Assembly: GCA_047618295.1 (NCBI GenBank) | Contig: JBLHKL010000047.1 | Location: 1 to 15,782, forward strand | Origin: UBA7359 sp047618295 | Lineage (GTDB): Bacteria; Pseudomonadota; Gammaproteobacteria; Eutrophobiales; Eutrophobiaceae | DNA: 15,782 nt | Reading direction: 5' to 3' | Shown: positions 7,705-14,879 of the stretch, one piece after another | Numbering within the stretch: the stretch's first letter is position 1 | Layout: every line of letters starts with the position of its first letter | Made by a program: the position numbers and the translations under genes | Notes under the pieces: model-generated | What the model was told of the DNA's origin: nothing | The model's database searches: none | Seen by the model: only the letters and a program-made list of their open reading frames with translations

Positions 7705-8193
7705 CTATCTTAACTTATAAATCGGCACCGCATCATCTGCCGCAGCCTGATAACGCACAGAGAAATCATTAAAGCTTTCCAGTGCTTCTTCAGCATCTTT
7801 ACCTTCACTCACTTCAAAACAATCGATACCACAACGGAACATAAAAAACATTTGATCACGTAATACGTTACCAATCGCGCGTAATTCGCCTTCGAAACCA
7901 TAACGGTCACGTAGCATACGTGCATGTGTATATGAGCGGCCATCTTTAAACGCCGGGAAATCGAGTCCAATAATTGAAAAATGCTCCAAGTCACCAGACA
8001 ATTGTTCTGTCTCAACATCACCATCAATCCAGACAGCATGTGCTGAATCTTGTTTTAATAATTCATCTCGATTCGCCTGCCAATACGAAAAAGGCAGAAT
8101 GACATTCCCTTCAGGAATTGGCGCGGCTTCATCTAATTCACGCACGATAAGCCAACAATCATCACTAATCTTTTTATCTTTAATTATTCGCAT
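7705..8193 (-). CDS. DUF934 protein, sulfite-reduction accessory
   Basis: This 162-residue protein belongs to the DUF934 family, which in proteobacteria is found next to cysI and is annotated as probably involved in sulfite reduction; its biochemical role is not established. The family-typical stretch is visible from about residue 70: DFPAFKDGRSYTHARMLR, then GELRAIGNVLRDQ, then FRCGIDCFEV. I chose the ATG at 8191-8193, which opens MRIIKDKKI. A longer reading to 8313 is possible but its extra 40 residues run antiparallel to nothing conserved and lie wholly inside cysI in another frame. AAGGA, 8 nt before the chosen ATG, supports the short form. The 14-nt overlap with the end of cysI indicates one operon and translational coupling. 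The cysH gene that often follows is missing here; pyk comes next on the other strand. Confidence 0.92.
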   Translation of the reverse strand: MRIIKDKKISDDCWLIVRELDEAAPIPEGNVILPFSYWQANRDELLKQDSAHAVWIDGDVETEQLSGDLEHFSIIGLDFPAFKDGRSYTHARMLRDRYGFEGELRAIGNVLRDQMFFMFRCGIDCFEVSEGKDAEEALESFNDFSVRYQAAADDAVPIYKLR

Positions 8194-9865
8194 ATGCTTT
8201 TTCCTTAACTGCTGTCTTCGGATAAACACGATCCTTGAAAGGTGATATACCCACTCGGCGATAAGTATCCAGAAAGCGTTCCTCATCTTGGCGCTGCTCG
8301 ACATAGACATCAAGCAACTTACTAATCACATCGGCAACCTCTTCTTTCGCGATAGAGGGTCCGAGACGATCACCCAAACAAGCATCTTTTTCAGCAGAGC
8401 CTCCAAGCGTTAATTGATAAAACTCCTCGTCTTTTTTCCTGACGCCGAGAATACCTATATGCCCTACATGATGATGCCCACAGGCATTCATACATCCAGA
8501 CATCTTGATCTTTAAGTCACCAATATCGTGCAAATAATCAATGTCATCGAATCTTTCGTTGATTTGTTTGGCGATTGGGATTGAACCCGCATTTGCTAAT
8601 GCACAAAAATCTAGACCAGGGCAACAGATCATGTCTGTTAATAACCCTATATTTGCCGTAGCCAGATCTTTTTCAGAAAGCTTTTCCCAGAGAGTAAACA
8701 AATCAGCTTGTTTAACATTTGGTAAGACTAGATTTTGATCATGCGTTACAACAACTTCACCATAACTATATTGATCAGCAAGCTCTGCAATATGATCCAT
8801 TTGTTCATCTGTTGCATCGCCAGGTGCAATACCGGGAGCCTTTAAAGAGATAACTACCGCTTTATAACCTGCAACCCGATGCGTAAACAGATTTCGTTTC
8901 GCCCAATTCGAAAAAGCTTTATTTGATTTTTCTACTTCATCAAAGCTCTTGTCATCAGCTGCATTTTTATCATAATCAGGAGAAGTAAAAAATCCTTTAA
9001 CACGATCAATCTCTTTTTGATCAAGTTTTAGGACGCTATCTTTTATATGCGACCATTCTTCCTCAACTTGACGGGTAAATTCCTCTTTACCGAGATCATT
9101 GACCAATATTTTAATACGAGCTCGATACATATTATCTCTACGACCAAATTGATTGTAGACACGCAATATCGCTTCAAGATAAGAGAGCAAGTGCTGCTTC
9201 TCCAAAAATGGTCTGATACTTGGACCGATAAACGGTGTACGACCTAAGCCACCACCGACAATCACATTAAAACCAATTTCACCTGCATCATTCTTCACCA
9301 GATAAAGACCGATATCATGTACTTTGACAGCAGCACGATCATCCGTTGCACCTGAAACAGCAATCTTGAATTTTCTGGGTAAGAATGAAAACTCAGGATG
9401 GAATGTGGACCATTGTCGAATTATTTCACAATAAGGTCTTGGATCTTCTAACTCATCTTCTGCAATTCCGGCAAACTGATCTGACGTCGTATTACGAATG
9501 TCATTGCCACTGGTTTGAATCGCATGCATTTCAACACTGGCGAGATCAGCCAATATATCTGGTACCGTTTCTAGTGCAGGCCAGTTGAATTGAACATTCT
9601 GACGAGTACTAAAATGGGCATAATTCTTGTCGTACTTTCTGGAAATATGAGCCAACATTCTTACTTGGTCGCTTGATAGCAAACCATAAGGAATCGCGAC
9701 CCTAAGCATCGGCGCATATCGTTGCACATAAAGCCCATTCATCAACCGTAATGGACGGTATTCTTCCTCAGTCAGTTTTCCCGCTAAAAAACGTTCGGTT
9801 TGGTCACGGAATTGAGCCACTCGTTCATCAACGATGGTCTGATCGTAGTTATCGTACTTATACAT
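8180..9865 (-). CDS. cysI: Siroheme sulfite/nitrite reductase, hemoprotein subunit (CysI type)
   Basis: This enzyme uses coupled siroheme and a 4Fe-4S cluster for six-electron reduction, most likely sulfite to sulfide in cysteine biosynthesis. Its 561 residues match the CysI length. The cluster and siroheme ligands are visible as C415-x5-C421 and C458-x3-C462. Substrate- and siroheme-site basic residues appear as R124 in GNDIRNTTSD and K165/K167 in LPRKFKIAV. The pseudo-twofold ferredoxin-like half-domains lie near 36-95 and 320-385. The family has both nitrite and sulfite reductases; the DUF934 partner, overlapping by 14 nt, argues for sulfite. No flavoprotein cysJ is in the window, so the electron donor may be ferredoxin or encoded elsewhere. 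The start MYKYDNYDQ is typical of this subfamily, although the nearest AGGA lies 14 nt upstream, further than usual. Confidence 0.95.
   Translation of the reverse strand: MYKYDNYDQTIVDERVAQFRDQTERFLAGKLTEEEYRPLRLMNGLYVQRYAPMLRVAIPYGLLSSDQVRMLAHISRKYDKNYAHFSTRQNVQFNWPALETVPDILADLASVEMHAIQTSGNDIRNTTSDQFAGIAEDELEDPRPYCEIIRQWSTFHPEFSFLPRKFKIAVSGATDDRAAVKVHDIGLYLVKNDAGEIGFNVIVGGGLGRTPFIGPSIRPFLEKQHLLSYLEAILRVYNQFGRRDNMYRARIKILVNDLGKEEFTRQVEEEWSHIKDSVLKLDQKEIDRVKGFFTSPDYDKNAADDKSFDEVEKSNKAFSNWAKRNLFTHRVAGYKAVVISLKAPGIAPGDATDEQMDHIAELADQYSYGEVVVTHDQNLVLPNVKQADLFTLWEKLSEKDLATANIGLLTDMICCPGLDFCALANAGSIPIAKQINERFDDIDYLHDIGDLKIKMSGCMNACGHHHVGHIGILGVRKKDEEFYQLTLGGSAEKDACLGDRLGPSIAKEEVADVISKLLDVYVEQRQDEERFLDTYRRVGISPFKDRVYPKTAVKEKAYANN
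8202..8206 (-). promoter_or_regulatory. Ribosome-binding site deciding the DUF934 start
   Basis: AAGGA on the minus strand ends 8 nt before the ATG at 8193. It lies inside the last codons of cysI and supports initiation there rather than at the longer in-frame start at 8313. Confidence 0.7.
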
Positions 9866-9996
9866 ATGATTGGTGTATGTCCTACAGTTTTAACGGATGC
9901 GAAAGATAGCAGTAAGTTTTAAGACGGAAAAGGAATGAATTTTACTATATTTATACGTAATTGTTATATAAAGCAGCCACTATTTTCGTCGGATAG

Positions 9997-10023
9997 ATAA
10001 TAACTGAATTCAGTGTAAATCAA
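9997..10023 (-). promoter_or_regulatory. Possible cysI promoter with a palindrome in its spacer
   Basis: On the minus strand TTGATT (10018-10023, four of six) and TATTAT (9997-10002, five of six) lie 15 nt apart, a short spacer. The perfect 12-bp palindrome ACTGAATTCAGT (10003-10014) fills most of that spacer and could be an operator. The promoter would give a leader of roughly 125 nt before cysI. The rest of the 250-nt gap between cysI and the small gene at 10116 is AT-rich and shows nothing else I can support. Confidence 0.25.
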
Positions 10024-10115
10024 AGACTTTGAAGCTATTTATTATTATAAATAATTTTAATACAGTGATAAGGAATAGCCCAAAATTGTTATGAGCATCA
10101 AATATACTAGGTTTA

Positions 10116-10328
10116 TTACTCAGAAAACTGATGTTTCGCGAGTAAACTTCTGCCCTTACGGGTTAAATATCCTTCTGGATCGATGAAACCCTTGGTTTTC
10201 GCAATTTTGAATAAACTGTCTGGTTGCTGCTTTGATAGATAAACTAGCCCATCACCGTAACGACACTCTAGTACTTTGGCTATATCTGATTCTAGCTTTT
10301 GATCTGGCTCTGATGATAAGTTGTTCAA
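10116..10328 (-). CDS. Small winged-helix-like protein of unknown function (TTG start)
   Basis: I do not recognise this 70-residue protein. Its N-terminal 20 residues are acidic and polar. The second half has the pattern IAKTKGFIDPEGYLTRKGR followed by SLLAKH, which resembles the recognition-helix and wing region of winged-helix DNA-binding domains where an LTxKGRxLL string is common; this is inference from pattern only. An in-frame TAG lies four codons upstream and no ATG or GTG exists before the conserved part, so TTG at 10326-10328 is the only reasonable start. It is preceded by AGGGG with a 6-nt gap and by a consensus-like promoter. An overlapping ATG at 10333 leads to a stop after two codons. 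The gene stands alone between zapE and cysI on the same strand, so it may be read alone. Confidence 0.65.
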   Translation of the reverse strand: MNNLSSEPDQKLESDIAKVLECRYGDGLVYLSKQQPDSLFKIAKTKGFIDPEGYLTRKGRSLLAKHQFSE

Positions 10329-10334
10329 CTCATG

Positions 10335-10339
10335 CCCCT
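10335..10339 (-). promoter_or_regulatory. Ribosome-binding site for the TTG-initiated small gene
   Basis: AGGGG on the minus strand sits 6 nt before the TTG at 10328, supporting use of the rare start codon. Confidence 0.55.
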
Positions 10340-10384
10340 ATAACAATTTGATTATAAATATTTAATTCATATATATTAACTACT

Positions 10385-10413
10385 TATATAGTTTACTTAA
10401 ACTTAAATGTCAA
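10385..10413 (-). promoter_or_regulatory. Consensus-like sigma70 promoter of the small winged-helix-like gene
   Basis: On the minus strand a perfect TTGACA (10408-10413) is followed after exactly 17 nt by TATATA (10385-10390, four of six). Transcription would start near 10378, giving a leader of about 50 nt before the TTG. This is the best promoter in the window and supports the reality of the small gene. Confidence 0.55.
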
Positions 10414-10488
10414 ATATATCTTGTATCTTGTGATGAGATAGACATATTTTAAGGCTCAGTCGCCAAAACAACTGGTTTTTATGAGTTT

Positions 10489-11589
10489 TTAAGGAAGATG
10501 TTGTTGAGCAAGATAGTCGTGAGTACGCATTTCTTCTAATCGGCTGATAGTTCGTTTAAAAGGCTCTTGTAACCGCGCTCCAATGTACAGAGCATCTGGG
10601 TCTGCCGCAGCAGTAATAATCAACTTAACGTTTCGATCATAAAACTCATCGACCAATGTGATAAATCGTTTCGCTATGTCATTGGCGTAATCATCCATAA
10701 TCGGAATATTTGCCAATAATACCGTCTGATATTGTCTGGAAATTTCAATATAGTCTGCCGCACCTCTTGGCCCGTCGCAGATAGCCATAAAATCAAACCA
10801 AACTACACCGTCACCACAGCGCACTGTTTGAATAGATCTCCCTTCTATTTCAAGTGAAGCCCCTTCGGTACCGGCATCAGGACAAACATGTGTGAAGTCA
10901 TCTTCCAACATCGCATTTGCATGATCATCAAGAGGTGAATGGTATATTTCCGCTTGATCAAGAAACTGCAATCGATAATCAATACCTGAATCAACATTAA
11001 CGATATCAGTATATTTTTTTAATAGATCAATCGCAGGTAAAAACCGTTCTCGTTGTAATCCACCTTGATACAGCTGATCAGGATGCTGATTCGATGTGGT
11101 GACTAATACAACACCTCGTTCAAATAAAGCATCCAACAAACCTGCCAACAACATTGCATCGGTTATATCTGCAACATGAAACTCATCAAAACAAAGCACC
11201 TGTGTTTTTTCAGCTAAACGATCTGCAACAATCTTCAGCGGACTTTCAATATTACCAAGTGAATTAAGTTCTTTATGTACGTTTTGCATGAATCGGTGAA
11301 AATGAATTCTTACCTTTTTTTCAATGGGTAAACACTCATAAAAACAATCCACCAGATAGGTTTTGCCACGACCAACACCACCCCAAAAATAGAGACCTTT
11401 GACCTGCTGTTGTGCGGTTAATCCTAGACAAGATTTAATTCTATTTAGTAATCCATTATTTTCCTGTGGTGACTCACATAATGAGTCATATAATTTTTGC
11501 AGATACATAACTGCCATTTCCTGTGCTGGATCGGTATTAAACCCTTTCAAGCCAAGATCATTTTTATATTTTTCTAATGGAGTCTGCAT
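10489..11589 (-). CDS. zapE: Cell division protein ZapE (AFG1-like ATPase)
   Basis: ZapE is an AFG1-type P-loop ATPase that binds FtsZ at the division ring and, in E. coli, matters under oxygen limitation and heat. The 366 residues match the family. The N-terminus MQTPLEKYKNDL is typical. Walker A reads GGVGRGKT at 70-77, followed by YLVDCFYECLP and the family string IHFHRFM at 95-101. Walker B reads VLCFDEFHVAD at 131-141. The sensor region TTSNQHPDQLY (164-174) and GLQRERFLPAI (177-187) are also family hallmarks. The gene is divergent from the metallopeptidase gene with a 90-nt gap, in which I could not pick a convincing promoter. Downstream lies a 160-nt AT-rich gap holding the promoter of the next small gene; I see no intrinsic terminator for zapE. 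Confidence 0.97.
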   Translation of the reverse strand: MQTPLEKYKNDLGLKGFNTDPAQEMAVMYLQKLYDSLCESPQENNGLLNRIKSCLGLTAQQQVKGLYFWGGVGRGKTYLVDCFYECLPIEKKVRIHFHRFMQNVHKELNSLGNIESPLKIVADRLAEKTQVLCFDEFHVADITDAMLLAGLLDALFERGVVLVTTSNQHPDQLYQGGLQRERFLPAIDLLKKYTDIVNVDSGIDYRLQFLDQAEIYHSPLDDHANAMLEDDFTHVCPDAGTEGASLEIEGRSIQTVRCGDGVVWFDFMAICDGPRGAADYIEISRQYQTVLLANIPIMDDYANDIAKRFITLVDEFYDRNVKLIITAAADPDALYIGARLQEPFKRTISRLEEMRTHDYLAQQHLP

Positions 11590-11679
11590 GCGTTATTACT
11601 TATTATGTATTTTGAACTCTGAATTTATTACTCTGTCACGTAATCAAAGATTAGCCATAAATAATATCATGACCCGACC

Positions 11680-12366
11680 ATGCTGCCAGTAATAGTATTA
11701 CTACTCTTAGTTATTATTATTTTTCTACCCCAATTTTGGGTGCAGAGGGTGATAAAACAATACAGTCAAACAATAGATGAACTCCCAGGAACAGGTGGAG
11801 AACTTGCCCAACATCTTATTAATCGCTTTGAACTGGAAGATGTCTCTGTTGAGAAAACCGATAATGGCAATGACCATTATGACCCAGAGTCAAAAACAAT
11901 TCGTCTCTCTGAAACTAATCACGATGGAAAATCATTAGCCGCTGTAACAATTGCTACACATGAATTCGGCCATGCGCTACAACATCATACCAATTACAAA
12001 CCCTTACTATTAAGAACGCAGCTAGCAAAGAAAGCGGCCATCGCTGAAAAAGTTGCTTCGATCATTCTGGTCAGCCTGCCATTTACTTTAATCCTGGTAA
12101 AAATTCCAGCAGTCACCTTCATTATGTTACTGGCTGGTCTGACTATTATGTGCCTACCGATACTTCTGCATCTCTTTACTTTACCCGTTGAATTCGATGC
12201 CAGCTTCAATCGTGCCTTGCCCGTTTTGAGTGAAGGAAATTATATCCCTGATTCAGCAATGCCCATTGCGAGAAAGATACTCTCTGCCGCTGCACTTACT
12301 TATGTATCAGCATCTCTTGCGAGCCTGCTAAATTTTTATCGATGGTGGGCGATACTTAGACGTTAA
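11680..12366 (+). CDS. Membrane-anchored zinc metallopeptidase (YugP / Zn_peptidase_2 family)
   Basis: This 228-residue protein belongs to the neutral zinc metallopeptidase family related to Bacillus YugP. Residues 1-20 are a long hydrophobic anchor starting right at the N-terminus. A soluble segment follows, with the catalytic motif HEFGH at 94-98 (two histidine ligands and the glutamate base). Two more hydrophobic helices lie at about 124-140 and 146-168. They are followed directly by LPVEFDAS (168-175), where E171 is the likely third zinc ligand. A final hydrophobic segment is near 202-218. Substrates are unknown for the family. No Shine-Dalgarno sequence precedes the ATG; an ATG 11 nt upstream is in another frame and ends quickly. 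The gene converges on rmuC with a 29-nt gap. Confidence 0.9.
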   Translation: MLPVIVLLLLVIIIFLPQFWVQRVIKQYSQTIDELPGTGGELAQHLINRFELEDVSVEKTDNGNDHYDPESKTIRLSETNHDGKSLAAVTIATHEFGHALQHHTNYKPLLLRTQLAKKAAIAEKVASIILVSLPFTLILVKIPAVTFIMLLAGLTIMCLPILLHLFTLPVEFDASFNRALPVLSEGNYIPDSAMPIARKILSAAALTYVSASLASLLNFYRWWAILRR

Positions 12367-12395
12367 TAAACTAGGGAAATAAATTCAGTTATTAT

Positions 12396-13775
12396 TTAAT
12401 CATTGGAATCATTATCGTCAGGTAATGCTTTATTAACAAGTTCTTCTGATAAACGTCGTTTGATTTTCAAGTCTCCCAACTTTCTTATAGCTTCAACTTT
12501 TGCAATAAGATTACCTCGACCATTGGTTAAACGATTATATGCTGTGTCATATGCAGACTGAGCCTTGCCCAGTTTATCTCCAATATCTTCCAAAGCAGTT
12601 ACAAAACCAGTAAATTTGTCATACATATCGCCCGCTTGCTTGGCTATTTCCTGTGCATTCTGATTCTGGTACTCATAACGCCACATATTTTGAATGACCT
12701 GAAGATTCATACTTAATGTAGAAGGACTAACAAGAAAGATGCCGTTGTTAAAAGCGTCCTGAAATAATTGTTCATCATTTTCAAAAGCCAGCATCAGCGC
12801 TGGTTCGATTGCGACAAACATCAACACCATGTCTAAAGAATTAACACCCACTAGGTCATCGTAACTTTTACCGCGCAAATCACTGATATGTTTTCTTATT
12901 GATGCAAGATGCTCTTTAAGGGCCTGTTGTTTATCCTGCTCATCTACCGCAGAGTAATATCGTTCATATGCATTTAATGAGATCTTCGAGTCAATAATAA
13001 CGTCTCTTTTATTCGGTAAATGCACAACGATATCTGGATAAAATAATTTGCCAGATTCATCACGGTAACTACCTTGCGCTTCATACTCGCGACCATTTTT
13101 TAAACCCGAGTCTTCTAACACTCTCTCCAGTATGACCTCTCCCCAATCTCCACGCTTCTTACTCTCACCCTTTAACGCCTTCGTAAGGTTTATTGCATCT
13201 GTACTCATTTTTTCATTGAGTGATTTTAGATTTGTAATTTCATGAAAGAGAGACAATCTATCTTTTGTTTCCTTATCATAAACATCTTCAATCTTTTTAC
13301 GAAAATCGCCCAACTGTTCCCTCAAAGGATTTAGCACTGAGCCAATATTTTCTTTATTCTGTTCTGTAAACTTCTTACTCTTTTCTTCAAGGATTTTATT
13401 AGACAGATTTTCAAAGGCATCCGTCATCTTATTTTCGGCTTGTTCCAATAAGTCCAATTTCTCTTCTGTTGCTTTTCTTTCTTGATCAAGCTTCGTGTAC
13501 AACTCTGCGATGGTAACCTTGTTATTCTCTACATCTTTTTGCAGATATTTGTTTGAATTCTCACGTTCTCGAATGGTGGTGTTGAGTTCTTCTATACGTG
13601 ATTCTTTATTCTCAGTGCGCTCCTCCTCTACTGCTAATTTGCGTTGCAGCTCATTATTATTATCAGATAATTTGAGGATTTTGCTTCTATAAATTAACCA
13701 CACAACGGCTAATCCCGAGACAAATCCCAGAATCGCCGCCTGTAGCGAATAGTCATTTATTAATAATTCAATCAT
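12396..13775 (-). CDS. rmuC: DNA recombination protein RmuC
   Basis: RmuC limits recombination at inverted repeats in E. coli and is predicted to be a nuclease anchored in the membrane. The 459 residues show one hydrophobic N-terminal helix (about 11-29), then a long charged coiled coil (about 38-170). The conserved RmuC domain starts near 195: KRGDWGEVILERVL (208-221), YPDIVVHLP (246-254) and DVIIDSKIS (258-266). D248 and D262-S-K264 fit the PD-(D/E)xK nuclease core. The C-terminus ends in an acidic tail, DDNDSND. The ATG shares the sequence ATGA with the stop of an upstream 33-codon reading frame, and the only good purine-rich stretch (GAAGGA) is 12 nt upstream, so coupled translation is possible. 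The gene is divergent from the cbbY-like gene. Confidence 0.95.
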   Translation of the reverse strand: MIELLINDYSLQAAILGFVSGLAVVWLIYRSKILKLSDNNNELQRKLAVEEERTENKESRIEELNTTIRERENSNKYLQKDVENNKVTIAELYTKLDQERKATEEKLDLLEQAENKMTDAFENLSNKILEEKSKKFTEQNKENIGSVLNPLREQLGDFRKKIEDVYDKETKDRLSLFHEITNLKSLNEKMSTDAINLTKALKGESKKRGDWGEVILERVLEDSGLKNGREYEAQGSYRDESGKLFYPDIVVHLPNKRDVIIDSKISLNAYERYYSAVDEQDKQQALKEHLASIRKHISDLRGKSYDDLVGVNSLDMVLMFVAIEPALMLAFENDEQLFQDAFNNGIFLVSPSTLSMNLQVIQNMWRYEYQNQNAQEIAKQAGDMYDKFTGFVTALEDIGDKLGKAQSAYDTAYNRLTNGRGNLIAKVEAIRKLGDLKIKRRLSEELVNKALPDDNDSND

Positions 13776-13873
13776 GCCTTGACTTGATCCTTCAGGATTA
13801 CCGTATTGAGGTCGCTATTAATCTTAAGATTGATCACCTTACCTGATGAAACCTTAATATTAAATGGCTGCAT
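13772..13873 (-). CDS. Candidate 33-residue leader ORF overlapping the rmuC start
   Basis: On the minus strand an ATG at 13871-13873 opens 33 codons ending in TGA at 13772-13774. This stop overlaps the rmuC ATG as ATGA, the classic layout for coupled translation. The peptide begins MQPFNIKVSSGK, ends in DQVKA, and is rich in Lys, Ile, Val and Asn with no hydrophobic helix. The frame stays open upstream as far as a TGA at 13916-13918, so a GTG start at about 13901-13903 would give 43 residues. A TATAAT at 13884-13889 would place transcription start just before the ATG, making it almost leaderless; there is no Shine-Dalgarno sequence. I do not recognise the peptide. It could also be chance in AT-rich DNA. 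Confidence 0.35.
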   Translation of the reverse strand: MQPFNIKVSSGKVINLKINSDLNTVILKDQVKA

Positions 13874-13876
13874 CAG
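13820..13876. repeat. Cluster of palindromes upstream of rmuC
   Basis: Three symmetric elements are packed here: a perfect 12-bp palindrome AATCTTAAGATT (13820-13831), a perfect 10-bp palindrome TTAATATTAA (13854-13863), and inverted arms CTGATG (13843-13848) and CATCAG (13871-13876) that enclose the second. They overlap the candidate leader ORF. Confidence 0.45.
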
Positions 13877-13957
13877 ATTGTGAATTATATAAATAAAATG
13901 CACTAATATATCATTGCTTCAATGTATTTATTGTTTATAATCAATGATTAGTTGACA

Positions 13958-13970
13958 ATACTAAAAGTAT
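13958..13970. promoter_or_regulatory. Small palindrome just upstream of the cbbY-like gene
   Basis: ATACT-AAA-AGTAT is a perfect interrupted palindrome 25 nt before the ATG, directly next to a TTGACA at 13952-13957. It also fits the loose T-N11-A pattern of LysR-type sites, and an OxyR (LysR-type) gene lies downstream. No properly spaced -10 box goes with the TTGACA, so operator function is only a suggestion. Confidence 0.25.
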
Positions 13971-13995
13971 ATTCATCCTTTTTATCCGGAACTTG

Positions 13996-14805
13996 ATGAA
14001 ACTAAAAGGCATTATCTTCGATGTGGACGGTACTATGGCAGATACCGAGGAAGTCCATCGCCAAGCTTTCAATCGAGCATTTCAAGAATTTGACCTTAGC
14101 TGGCACTGGTCAAAGACCGACTACTACAAGTTACTTTTTATTTCAGGCGGAAAAGAACGCTTCAAAATTTGCCTTAATGAAGACAAAGAACTTAAAAGCA
14201 AGATAAAAGACCCTGGTTTATTTATTAAAGAGTTACATCAGTGTAAGTCGAACCATTATCGTGAAATGCTGGCAACTGACCACATCCAACTTCGACCGGG
14301 TATTAAAAGATTAATCAATGAAGCACAGAACAAAGGATTACGGCTAGGCATAGCAACCAGTTCATGTTTAGCCAACTTGAATACACTCATCAACTCAACC
14401 TTAAATATCGATCCCAAAGAGATATTTAAGACTATTGTAAGTAGTGACACCGTCACAGATAAGAAGCCTTCACCCGTTGCATATCAGTGCGCACTTGCAG
14501 GTTTAGGATTAAATCCTGAAACCTGTGTCGCTATTGAAGATACCCGAAATGGAAATATGGCGGCACTTAGCGCAGGATTACAAACTATAATCACGACTCA
14601 CGCCTATACAATAGACAATGATTTTACTGGTGCTTCAATAGTAGCTAACCACCTCGGAGAACCTGATAATGCGTTCAAGGTTGCACAGGGCTATACTTAT
14701 GATAAGTCATTTGCAGATGTAGAACTCCTGAACAATATTATTTCTCATAACCTTGACGATACATCTGATTTTGACTTACCAGAGATAGCATCAAATATTA
14801 ATTAA
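13996..14805 (+). CDS. cbbY: HAD-superfamily phosphatase, CbbY type
   Basis: This 269-residue protein is a haloacid dehalogenase-type phosphatase closest to CbbY, which in autotrophs dephosphorylates xylulose-1,5-bisphosphate, a misfire product that inhibits RuBisCO. Motif I is FDVDGT with nucleophile D9 and acid/base D11, followed by the CbbY-like ADTEEVHRQAFN and, in the cap, SWHW and SGGKERF. Motif II is ATSS (T121), motif III is KKPSP with K157, and motif IV is IEDTRNG with E181/D182. I start at ATG 13996 rather than TTG 13993, since CCGGA precedes it at suitable spacing. The protein has about 20 extra C-terminal residues compared with typical CbbY. No RuBisCO gene is in view, so the substrate is inferred from likeness. 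oxyR follows after 74 nt on the same strand, so co-transcription is possible. Confidence 0.88.
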   Translation: MKLKGIIFDVDGTMADTEEVHRQAFNRAFQEFDLSWHWSKTDYYKLLFISGGKERFKICLNEDKELKSKIKDPGLFIKELHQCKSNHYREMLATDHIQLRPGIKRLINEAQNKGLRLGIATSSCLANLNTLINSTLNIDPKEIFKTIVSSDTVTDKKPSPVAYQCALAGLGLNPETCVAIEDTRNGNMAALSAGLQTIITTHAYTIDNDFTGASIVANHLGEPDNAFKVAQGYTYDKSFADVELLNNIISHNLDDTSDFDLPEIASNIN

Positions 14806-14879
14806 GACATCTCCAAATCAGCCGAGTAATATAAAGCTGACATTTAAATCTCAAGTAAAAATTATTTTTATACATAACA

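Noticed and set aside
7705..8313. Longer 202-residue reading of the DUF934 gene
   Set aside because: The extra 40 residues lie fully inside cysI in another frame and are not family-like. The ATG at 8193 has AAGGA at good spacing.
10451..10488. Hairpin-like sequence after zapE as an intrinsic terminator
   Set aside because: Only three to five base pairs form on either strand, and no T-tract follows in the zapE direction.
13993..13995. TTG start for the cbbY-like gene
   Set aside because: The next codon is ATG, with better placed CCGGA upstream, and HAD proteins of this type start right before the first strand.
14818..14840. TCAGC / GCTGA inverted arms between cbbY and oxyR as a terminator
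   Set aside because: The stem is only five base pairs with a 13-nt loop and no following T-run.
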